Shown here piece after piece: positions 56,229 to 63,012 of a stretch of 64,000 nucleotides of DNA; positions within the stretch are counted from its first letter, which is position 1, and the number at the start of each line of letters is the position of its first letter. Source of the stretch: Billgrantia tianxiuensis (GTDB lineage Bacteria; Pseudomonadota; Gammaproteobacteria; Pseudomonadales; Halomonadaceae); the NCBI RefSeq assembly GCF_009834345.1, contig NZ_CP035042.1:1-64000 (forward strand). The letters are read 5' to 3'. The translations under genes were made by a program, and so were the position numbers. The notes under the pieces are model-generated. The model was not told the origin of the DNA. It was given only the letters and a program-made list of their open reading frames with translations, and ran no database searches.

Positions 56229-57458
56229 TCAGCTGCCGTTGAGCAGACGGCAGGTACTGGCTTCCAGCGGCTGGAAGGCGTCCTCGCCGGGAATGGTGGT
56301 CACCAGGCGCAGGAAGTCGTAGTCGTACTCCGACTCGTCGGGGGACTTCACTTCCCACAGGTACTGGTCGTGGACCATGCGGCCGTTGGGCCGGATGTAG
56401 CCACCCGAGGCGAAGAAGTCGTTGATCTCCAGCTCGCGCATCTTCTCGGATACCGCATCGGGGTCGTCGCTGCCGGCGGCCTCGATGGCGTTCAGGTAAT
56501 GCATGGTCGAGGAGTAGTTGCCGGCGTGGGCCATGTTGGGCATGCGTCCGGTACGTTCGTAGAAGCGCTGGGAAAACTCGCGGGTCTCGTCGTTGGCATC
56601 CCAGTAGAAGGCATTGGTCAGCATCAGGCCTTGGGCGGTCTCCAAGCCCAGGCTGACGATATCGTCATACCACAGCAACAATGCGGCCGGGCGCTGCTCG
56701 GGGGTCACGCCGAACTCGGCCAGGGCATTGATGGCGTTGATGGCATCGGCGCCGGTGGAGGCGATGCCAATAATCTCCGCACCGGAGGCCTGGGCCTGCA
56801 GGGCGTAGGAGGAGAAGTCGGTGGTGTCGAGGGGGTGGCGAGCGGCGCCGACGACCTGGCCCCCGGCTTCGCGCACTACGTCCGATACCTGCTCTTCGAG
56901 GCCGATGCCGAAGGCGAAATCCACGGTGAGGAAGAACCAGGTATCGCCGCCGTCCTCGACGATCGACTTGCCGGTGCCGTGGGCCAGCGAATGGGCGTCG
57001 TAGGTGTAGTGGGTCACGTAAGGCGAGCAGTAGTCGTTGGTGAGCCCGATGTTGGACGATGAGTTGACGATGGCGTGGCGCTTCTGCTCGTCGGCCACGG
57101 CTGCCACCGCCAGGGCGACCCCGGAGTTGGACAGGTCGTTGATCATGTCCACGCCTTCGTTGTTGTACCACTCGCGGGCACGGCTGGCCCCGGTGTCGGC
57201 GCGGTTACGGTGGTCACCGTGGATGACCTCGATGGGCACGCCATTGACCTCGCCGCCGAAATCCTCGACGGCCATCCGTACGGCTTCCACCGCCGCCTCT
57301 CCGGAAAGGTCGGTATAAATACCGGACATATCGGTGAGCACGCCGATTCGCACCACACCGTCACTGTAGCCTTCGCTGGCCATGGCGCTGGAGAGGCCCC
57401 CCAGGCTCAGGACGGCGGAAGACACCACCAGGGTTTTCAAGGAGTTCGTGGCTGGCAT
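56229..57458 (-). CDS. ABC transporter substrate-binding protein (LivK-like)
   Basis: Periplasmic type I binding protein, 409 residues, first gene of the leftward operon. A signal peptide (cleaved after SSAMA, about residue 27) precedes VVRIGVLTDMSGIYTDLSGEAAVEA, NDLSNSGVALAVAAVADEQ, VNSSSNIGLTNDYCSPYVTHYTYD and WFFLTVDFAFGIGLEEQV, the pattern of Liv/amide-binding proteins often found next to catabolic genes. A Cys pair (in DYCSP and the C-terminal STCRLL) may form a disulfide. AGGAG precedes ATG 57458. It is divergent from the AraC-type gene. Confidence 0.9.
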   Translation of the reverse strand: MPATNSLKTLVVSSAVLSLGGLSSAMASEGYSDGVVRIGVLTDMSGIYTDLSGEAAVEAVRMAVEDFGGEVNGVPIEVIHGDHRNRADTGASRAREWYNNEGVDMINDLSNSGVALAVAAVADEQKRHAIVNSSSNIGLTNDYCSPYVTHYTYDAHSLAHGTGKSIVEDGGDTWFFLTVDFAFGIGLEEQVSDVVREAGGQVVGAARHPLDTTDFSSYALQAQASGAEIIGIASTGADAINAINALAEFGVTPEQRPAALLLWYDDIVSLGLETAQGLMLTNAFYWDANDETREFSQRFYERTGRMPNMAHAGNYSSTMHYLNAIEAAGSDDPDAVSEKMRELEINDFFASGGYIRPNGRMVHDQYLWEVKSPDESEYDYDFLRLVTTIPGEDAFQPLEASTCRLLNGS

Positions 57459-57567
57459 TGTTTTTTCTCCTGTTCTCATGGGGAGTTATTGTTGTAATTT
57501 GCTCTGATTCGAACGGTTTGTTTTCTTGCTGCCTTTAATAGTTAGAGCCAACGTGGGCAAATGCGCC

Positions 57568-58413
57568 ATGGCTTCAGAGCACGAACAGCTATCCGAAACC
57601 CACATCGTCGGTGACGATACCCAGCAGTGGATCGTGCGCGCCGACGACTGCACCGCCCTCGAGCAGCGGCATATTTCTCATGTGGGCTTCGGCGATGCCG
57701 CGGTGCCCTATCGCATCGTGCGTACCCGCCTGAGTGGCGCCTACATCCACGGCTCGCTGGGCGGCGAGGGCCGCATGCTGCTCGATGGGCGGTGGTGCAC
57801 CATGCGCGGCGGTATGATGTCCTTCGCTCCCGCACATGGGCTGCACGCCTTCCACGCCGTGCCCGAAAAGCGCTGGCAGTATTGCTGGCTGCGCTACCTG
57901 CCCAGCGCACCTCGCTCGGTGGTGGGAACCATCGCACCGATCATGCAGCACTTCGACCCCGAGCCGATGAAGCACGCGATCCTGGGCCTCTACAGTGAGG
58001 TATTCCACGGTGAGGGGGATCCGGCCAGCTGCGTGATGTGGGTCGACACCATCGAGCGCTACATCTCGCGCTTCGCCGACCCTTGGCGGCGCGACGCGCG
58101 CATCGTGGCGGTCTTCGATGCGGTGATCCCGACCCTGGAGCGGCACTGGACCATCGAGGAGATGGCCGAGATCGCCCACGTCAGCACCGAGCACCTGCGA
58201 CGGATCAGCCGCAAGGTGTTCGGGCGTAGCCCCATGCAGCAGCTGACCCAGCTGCGTATGCAGCACGCTACCCACCTACTGGCGACCAGCGACCTGCCGA
58301 TCGAGGAGATCGCCGAGCGGGTGGGCTACAGCAGCCCCTTTGCCTTCTCCAAGACCTTCAAGCGCATGAACGGCGTCTCGCCCTCGCACTTTCGCCTGCA
58401 TTCCCGCGCTTGA
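57568..58413 (+). CDS. AraC-family transcriptional regulator
   Basis: 281-residue activator with an N-terminal cupin-like sensor (about 20-160) and a C-terminal AraC DNA-binding domain (about 185-281). The latter contains WTIEEMAEIAHVSTEHLRRISRKVFGRSP and IEEIAERVGYSSPFAFSKTFKRMNG, the two helix-turn-helix units. ATG 57568 is chosen over a TTG at 57526; no strong ribosome site is present. It lies between divergent livK and convergent livF, so it probably controls the whole locus. A decayed copy of its first codons lies before livG (60037). Confidence 0.88.
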   Translation: MASEHEQLSETHIVGDDTQQWIVRADDCTALEQRHISHVGFGDAAVPYRIVRTRLSGAYIHGSLGGEGRMLLDGRWCTMRGGMMSFAPAHGLHAFHAVPEKRWQYCWLRYLPSAPRSVVGTIAPIMQHFDPEPMKHAILGLYSEVFHGEGDPASCVMWVDTIERYISRFADPWRRDARIVAVFDAVIPTLERHWTIEEMAEIAHVSTEHLRRISRKVFGRSPMQQLTQLRMQHATHLLATSDLPIEEIAERVGYSSPFAFSKTFKRMNGVSPSHFRLHSRA

Positions 58414-58446
58414 GCTCGTCGCCCGTTGAGCCTGTCCGCTTGATTC

Positions 58447-59175
58447 CTAGACGCCCAGGCGTGCCAGTAGGGCATCGGCGTCCTGCTCGATGCCCTTGCG
58501 GTCGTAGCGCGCCGTCACCTGGCCGTGGTCGATGAGATAGAAATGGTCGGCCACGCTCATGGCGAAGTGCAGGTTCTGTTCCACCAGCAGGATGGTGTAG
58601 CCCTGCGCCTTGAGGAGGCGGATGGTGTCGCCGATGTGCTCGACGATACTGGGCGCCAGCCCTTCGGTAGGTTCATCGAGCAATAGCAACCTGGCTCCGG
58701 TGCGCAGGGTGCGTCCTATGGCGAGCATTTGTTGCTCTCCACCGGAAAGCTTGGTTCCGGGGCTGTGAAGTCTCTCGCGCAGGTGAGGAAACAGATCGAG
58801 CACCTGCTCGGTGCTCAGGCCGCTATCGTCGATCCGTGTCGGCAGCTCGAGGTGCTCCCTGACGTCGAGCGTGGCGTAGATGCCGCGATCCTCGGGGCAG
58901 AAGGCCACGCCGTGGCGGGCAATATGGAAGGGACGCAGGCCGATGGTTTCGACACCGGCAAGCCGGATGCTGCCCCGTCGCCGCGGGACGATGCCCATGA
59001 TCGATTTCAGCGTGGTGGACTTGCCGGCACCGTTGCGGCCCAGCAGGGTAATCACCTGCCCCGCCGGTACCTCCAGGTCGATACCGTGCAGCACGTGGCT
59101 TTCACCGTACCAGGCATGCAGGTCGCGGATCGCCAGCATGGGTTCGGGGGCGTGTTTCATGGCGGCTTCAGTCAT
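58447..59175 (-). CDS. livF: branched-chain-type ABC transporter ATP-binding protein LivF
   Basis: ATPase subunit, 242 residues. Walker A GRNGAGKST near 46-54, Q-loop region FCPEDRGIYATLDVREHL, ABC signature LSGGEQQMLAIGRTL near 143-157 and Walker B LLLLDEPTEGLAP near 163-175 are intact; FHIARHGVAFCPEDR is LivF-type. ATG 59175 overlaps the livG stop by 8 bp and has GGAGGGG upstream. It converges on the AraC gene with 33 bp between them. Together with LivG it powers the LivHM permease encoded on the other side of the AraC gene. Confidence 0.92.
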   Translation of the reverse strand: MTEAAMKHAPEPMLAIRDLHAWYGESHVLHGIDLEVPAGQVITLLGRNGAGKSTTLKSIMGIVPRRRGSIRLAGVETIGLRPFHIARHGVAFCPEDRGIYATLDVREHLELPTRIDDSGLSTEQVLDLFPHLRERLHSPGTKLSGGEQQMLAIGRTLRTGARLLLLDEPTEGLAPSIVEHIGDTIRLLKAQGYTILLVEQNLHFAMSVADHFYLIDHGQVTARYDRKGIEQDADALLARLGV

Positions 59176-59923
59176 GGCGGGCCCCTCCGATATAGGATTC
59201 GATCACGCGTGGGTCGCGCGACACGGTAGCGTAGTCACCCTCCGCCAGCACCTCGCCGCGAGCCAGCACGGTAATGCGGTCGCAGAGTTCGGCCACCACG
59301 CCCAGGTTATGCTCCACCATCAGCACCGAGCGTCCTTCGGCCACGCGATGGATCAGCTCGGCGGTGCGGCCCACGTCCTCCGTGCCCATGCCGGCCAACG
59401 GCTCGTCGAGCAGCATTACCTCGGGGTCGAGCGCCAGGGTGGTGGCGAGCTCCAGGGCTCGCTTGCGCCCATAGGGCAGCTCGGCGGCAGGAGTGTCGGC
59501 CCACTGCCCCAGGCCAACATCGACCAGCAGCGCCATGGCGCGTTCGCGATGTTGGTCGAGGCGGTGATGCGAAGCCCAGAAGTCGTAGGACTCGCCGCGC
59601 TGGCGTTGCAGCGCCAGCTTGACGTTCTCCAACGCACTGAGGTGGCCGAACACGGCGGATATCTGAAACGAGCGGACCATGCCCAGTCTGGCCACCTGAT
59701 CCGGCTTGAGGTGCGTGATGTCACGCCCCTTGTAGAAGATGCTGCCGGCGCTGGGTTCGAGGAACTTGGTCAGCAGGTTGAAACAAGTCGTCTTGCCCGC
59801 GCCGTTGGCACCGATCAAGGCATGGATGGTGCCGGGCTCGATTCGGATGGAGATATCGCTGACTGCCGTAAAGCCCCGGAAGTTCTTGGTGAGGCCCCGG
59901 GTCTCGATGATTGCCTCTGCCAT
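59168..59923 (-). CDS. livG: branched-chain-type ABC transporter ATP-binding protein LivG
   Basis: ATPase subunit, 251 residues. Walker A GANGAGKTT near 39-47, GMVRSFQISAVFGHLSALENV near 84-104, a signature region reading LPYGRKRALELATTLALDP near 145-163 (the LivG form, GRKRALE in place of the usual LSGGQ) and Walker B VMLLDEPLAGM near 164-174. The C-terminal GDYATVSRDPRVIESYIGG is the LivG tail. ATG 59923 has GGAG; the frame stays open to 60097 over unrelated sequence. It starts a livG-livF unit. Confidence 0.92.
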   Translation of the reverse strand: MAEAIIETRGLTKNFRGFTAVSDISIRIEPGTIHALIGANGAGKTTCFNLLTKFLEPSAGSIFYKGRDITHLKPDQVARLGMVRSFQISAVFGHLSALENVKLALQRQRGESYDFWASHHRLDQHRERAMALLVDVGLGQWADTPAAELPYGRKRALELATTLALDPEVMLLDEPLAGMGTEDVGRTAELIHRVAEGRSVLMVEHNLGVVAELCDRITVLARGEVLAEGDYATVSRDPRVIESYIGGARHD

Positions 59924-60036
59924 CGTGTACTCCGCCGTTATTATTGTCCGTTGGTCTGGTCTCGGGTGACGGAGCAGCCGGCATGGGCCGACGGCTTTCG
60001 TCGGCTTCAGTGTTGACACGGAAGATAGGCAGCGCC

Positions 60037-60147
60037 ATGGCTGCAGAGCACGTGTGGCTATCCGAAACGCACATGTATGGAAGAGGCCGACAGGCAAGAG
60101 TACCGTGCGTGGCCGAAAGGCAGGAAGGCCAGCCGGACCCTCGATGA
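60037..60147 (+). pseudogene. remnant of an AraC-type regulator 5' end
   Basis: The 49 bases from 60034 match the start of the AraC gene at 57565 in about four of five positions. The two begin MAAEHVWLSETHMYG and MASEHEQLSETHIVG. After that the similarity ends and the frame closes at 60147 (36 codons). The upstream segments also share a GTTATT-TTGT element (59937 and 57485). It looks like a residue of duplication of a divergent liv promoter plus regulator start; translation is unlikely to matter. Confidence 0.5.
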
Positions 60148-60159
60148 GGGTCTGGCTGG
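60129..60159 (-). terminator. hairpin downstream of the membrane protein gene
   Basis: A 14-bp stem with one G-U pair (60129-60142 with 60146-60159, three-base loop) lies 30 bp after the stop of the leftward gene at 60190. It is followed, on the minus strand, by a pyrimidine-rich CCTTCCTGCCTTTC instead of a clean T-run. It probably terminates that gene. Confidence 0.55.
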
Positions 60160-60189
60160 TGAAGCATCAAGCTGCGTGTGGCGGTGGGT

Positions 60190-60837
60190 TCAGGTGGTCA
60201 GCACCCGTTCCTCGTCGTACTGCGCGGCGATGTCGTTCACCGAGATGCAGGTGTACTTGAGCACGAAGAAGGCCAGCGTGGCGGGGCAGGTGAAGCTCTC
60301 CTCGAAGCGTTCCACCTGGCCACCGTAGCCGCGGGTGACGCTGGCGCGATAGGCGTTGCCTGCCTTGGTCAGCTTGACCGTGGCCTGGCGATCGGCCTCC
60401 TGCTTTTCCAGCACCAGTTCGCGCTGCCGGGTCAGCAGTTCGTCGAGCATCTTGCCGCCCTCGCGCTCCTCGGGCGTAGCCCACACCTCCTGGTCCCGCT
60501 TGCCGTACTGGAACAGCATGATGGCCGGGAGTACGGAGAAGATGCCCCCGGTCAGCAGCCAGGTCAGCTCGGCGCCGGGAGGATGCAGCGCAAACACGGC
60601 AAACAGCTGCACCACGAAGGCGGCGGCGAGGATGCCCGCCAACGGACGCCACATGCGCGGGTTCATCACCGGCTTGCCCAGGGTATGGCCCCACAGGCCG
60701 GCCGCCACCAGTGCACCGAGTGCCAGGGTCGCCACGCCCCAGATCGGGCCGCCGCCCACTAGCAGGGCAATGGCGCCGATCGCCACCAGCACGCTGTAGA
60801 ACACCGCCAGCAATATGTACGCTCGTTCCAGGGTCAT
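60190..60837 (-). CDS. uncharacterised inner-membrane protein with a cytosolic or periplasmic C-terminal domain
   Basis: 215 residues. Four hydrophobic segments lie near residues 6-28, 31-50, 67-84 and 92-110. A charged linker (YGKRDQEVWATPEEREGGKMLDELLTRQRELVLEKQEAD) and a soluble C-terminal domain (about 150-215; RASVTRGYGGQVERFEESFTCP... ALKYTCISV-like) follow. I do not recognise the family. AAGGAG precedes ATG 60837. It follows pyrB by 182 bp, a gap in which I see nothing convincing, and ends at a hairpin. Confidence 0.7.
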   Translation of the reverse strand: MTLERAYILLAVFYSVLVAIGAIALLVGGGPIWGVATLALGALVAAGLWGHTLGKPVMNPRMWRPLAGILAAAFVVQLFAVFALHPPGAELTWLLTGGIFSVLPAIMLFQYGKRDQEVWATPEEREGGKMLDELLTRQRELVLEKQEADRQATVKLTKAGNAYRASVTRGYGGQVERFEESFTCPATLAFFVLKYTCISVNDIAAQYDEERVLTT

Positions 60838-61019
60838 GCGTCACATCTCCTTTATCCGGTTGCCTTGGATGGCAACACCGTCGTCATTCGACTTGTTATT
60901 CGAGATTGCAGCTCATTCGAGCCGTGTCGTCATGGGGTGGCGGCCGGTGACCGCCGGTCAGCTTCGCACACACACTTCTTCCGCCCTCAGCATAGCGATG
61001 CCGAGCGTTGGCTGCACCG

Positions 61020-62048
61020 TTACAGTGAGGGATCGTCGACTCCCACACGCTCGGGCACGAACCAGCGCACCGGGCGTAGGTCCTTCTCGATCAGCTCCTC
61101 CACCTGCAGCAGGGTGGCGAAGATCGCCATGCGTACCGGAATGCCGTTATCGGTCTGGCGGAAGATCGCCAGGCGCGGGTCGCCGTTGAGATCCACGTCG
61201 AGGTCGTTGGCATCCGGGCGGCTGTCGCGGGGCAGCGGGTGCATGACGATGGTGTCGCGGCCGCAGCGCTTGTCCATGAAGGCGCGATCGACGGTGAAGT
61301 CACGCGACAGGCTGAAGCCCTCGCTCATCTCGGCGGTGAAGCGCTCCTTCTGGATGCGGGTGGTGTAGACCACGTCCACGTCGGCATAGTCGTCGGCCAG
61401 GCTGGTGCGCTGTTCGACGCGGTGGCCGCGGGAGGCGACCAGGTCGATGAGGTAATCGGGCATCTCCAGCCCCGGCGGCGCCACCAGCGTGATGCGCATG
61501 GGATCGTAGAGCGACAGCAGCTTGATCAGCGAGTGCACGGTACGACCGTACTTGAGGTCGCCGGTGAGCAGTACGTGGGCGCCGGCGAGCTGCTTGCCCA
61601 GCCGGGTGAATTCCTTGTCGATGGTATAGAAGTCGAGCAGCGCCTGGCTGGGGTGTTCACCGGGGCCGTCGCCGCCGTTGATCACCGGCACGTGAGTGGC
61701 GGCGGCAAACTCCGCCACCGAGCCCTGGTCGGGGTGGCGCATGACGATGGCGTCGCAGTAGCCGCTCATTACCCGGCTGGTGTCGTAGAGCGACTCACCC
61801 TTGGCCATGGAGGAGAAGGTGAAGCCGGTGGTGTCGCACACGCTGCCGCCCAGGCGACAGAAGGCGGCGTGGAAGCTGACCCGGGTGCGGGTGCTGGCCT
61901 CGAAGAACAGGTTGCCGAGCACGGCGCCCTCCAGCACCCGGGTGACCTGGCGGCGTTGGGCGATGGGCTCCATGCGGGCGGCGATGCGCATCAGGTGGTC
62001 GACGCTTTCGCGGGTCAGGGAATCGACGGAGAGCAGATGGCGACTCAT
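61020..62048 (-). CDS. pyrB: aspartate carbamoyltransferase
   Basis: Transfers the carbamoyl group from carbamoyl phosphate to aspartate, the first committed step of pyrimidine synthesis. The 342-residue product has the carbamoyl-phosphate loop FFEASTRTRVSFHAAF near 48-63, HPDQGSVAEFA near 105, GDGPGEHPSQALLDFYTI near 126-143 and the aspartate loop RIQKERF near 232 and MHPLPR near 270. It lacks neighbouring pyrI or pyrC genes, so it may work alone or with a distant dihydroorotase-like partner. It lies alone, 85 bp downstream of the iclR-type gene. Confidence 0.92.
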   Translation of the reverse strand: MSRHLLSVDSLTRESVDHLMRIAARMEPIAQRRQVTRVLEGAVLGNLFFEASTRTRVSFHAAFCRLGGSVCDTTGFTFSSMAKGESLYDTSRVMSGYCDAIVMRHPDQGSVAEFAAATHVPVINGGDGPGEHPSQALLDFYTIDKEFTRLGKQLAGAHVLLTGDLKYGRTVHSLIKLLSLYDPMRITLVAPPGLEMPDYLIDLVASRGHRVEQRTSLADDYADVDVVYTTRIQKERFTAEMSEGFSLSRDFTVDRAFMDKRCGRDTIVMHPLPRDSRPDANDLDVDLNGDPRLAIFRQTDNGIPVRMAIFATLLQVEELIEKDLRPVRWFVPERVGVDDPSL

Positions 62049-62133
62049 CGAGGGCCTCGAAGATGGCAGCGAAGGATGGCCCGTAGTGTAACGCCACCGG
62101 GGCCGCGCTTCACAGAGCGCGACGGCATGACGC

Positions 62134-62811
62134 TCAACGGCCGAGCAGTTCGGCCAGCTCGTGTGCGTAAGCCTTCACTTCACGTATCGCCCGCTCAGTG
62201 TCGAGGTCGTCCATCGCCACCACGCCCACGCAGGCCTCGATGCCGGGACGAAACTGCGGCGTGGCCACGGGGCTGGCCACTCCCACCGCGCCGCGCTGCA
62301 GCTGGCCGCGGGTCAGGCTGTAGCCGTCGGCACGGGCCTGGCGCACCGCCTCGCTGTCGTCTGCGCGCGGAGGGCGCCCGGCGAGAATGGCGATGCCCGC
62401 GGCGCCGAGCGTCAGCGGGTGGCGGCTGCCGACCCGATAGCCGACCCGCAGCAGGCCCTCCTCCGGTTCCGCCACCAGCAGCACCACGCACTCTTCTCCC
62501 TGGGCCACCGACACGAAGGCGGTGGCCCGGGTCGCCTTGGCCAGCGCCTGTAGCAGCGGCTGGGCTACGGCGCGCAACTGTGGCTCGAAGCGCGAGGCCA
62601 GCAGCGAGATGCCGGCACCCAGGCGCAGCGCGCCCTCGCTGGTACGTGCCACCAGGCCGTGCTGTTCCAGGGTGGTGACGATGCGATAGGCGATGGCGCG
62701 GTGCACATCCAGCCGCTCGGCGAGTTCGGCGACGCTGATGCCCTCGGCGTGTTCGGCGACGATCTCCAGCGCGTGCAGGCCGCGATCCAGGGTTTGCAGG
62801 GTAGTGGCCAT
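62134..62811 (-). CDS. IclR-family transcriptional regulator
   Basis: 225 residues: N-terminal winged helix (about 5-65; LQTLDRGLHALEIVAEHAEG and VAELAERLDVHRAIAYRIVTTLEQHGLV) and a C-terminal IclR effector domain (about 75-225; LRVGYRVGSRHPLTLGAAGIAILAG). ATG 62811 is chosen as the family start. It is divergent from the P450 gene with a 201-bp intergenic region that holds a palindrome of IclR type (62906-62921), so it probably controls the P450 gene in response to an aromatic or terpene-like substrate. Confidence 0.88.
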   Translation of the reverse strand: MATTLQTLDRGLHALEIVAEHAEGISVAELAERLDVHRAIAYRIVTTLEQHGLVARTSEGALRLGAGISLLASRFEPQLRAVAQPLLQALAKATRATAFVSVAQGEECVVLLVAEPEEGLLRVGYRVGSRHPLTLGAAGIAILAGRPPRADDSEAVRQARADGYSLTRGQLQRGAVGVASPVATPQFRPGIEACVGVVAMDDLDTERAIREVKAYAHELAELLGR

Positions 62812-62867
62812 CGAACGGCATCTCTCGAGTTGATGGTGGCAGAGCATGGTAGCGCAGCCGGCGGGGA

Positions 62868-62896
62868 TTGACGTCCCCGGGCAAACTGCCTATGTT
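62868..62896 (+). promoter_or_regulatory. sigma-70 promoter toward the P450 gene
   Basis: TTGACG (62868-62873), 17-bp spacer, TATGTT (62891-62896). It faces the P450 gene 117 bp downstream and predicts a start near 62903, just before the palindrome at 62906. Confidence 0.55.
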
Positions 62897-62905
62897 TCCT
62901 TACGT

Positions 62906-62921
62906 GTTCGTTAAACGATAC
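62906..62921. promoter_or_regulatory. candidate IclR-type operator
   Basis: GTTCGTTAAACGATAC has the inner palindrome TCGTT-A-AACGA and resembles GTTCGataatCGAAC-type sites of the PcaU/PobR branch of IclR proteins as I recall them. It covers the predicted transcription start of the P450 gene, where a bound regulator would block or tune initiation. Confidence 0.5.
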
Positions 62922-63012
62922 CAAGTGTGCGATAAAAGTAAAACAGCTCGACACATAAACTCAGCCACGCATGACAGCAACGATTCCAGGCGACAGCCAC
63001 GCGGGAGGCCTC

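Noticed and set aside
59924..60036. Longer LivG start at 60097
   Set aside because: The added residues are the antisense of the AraC remnant; ATG 59923 has a ribosome site and the family N-terminus.
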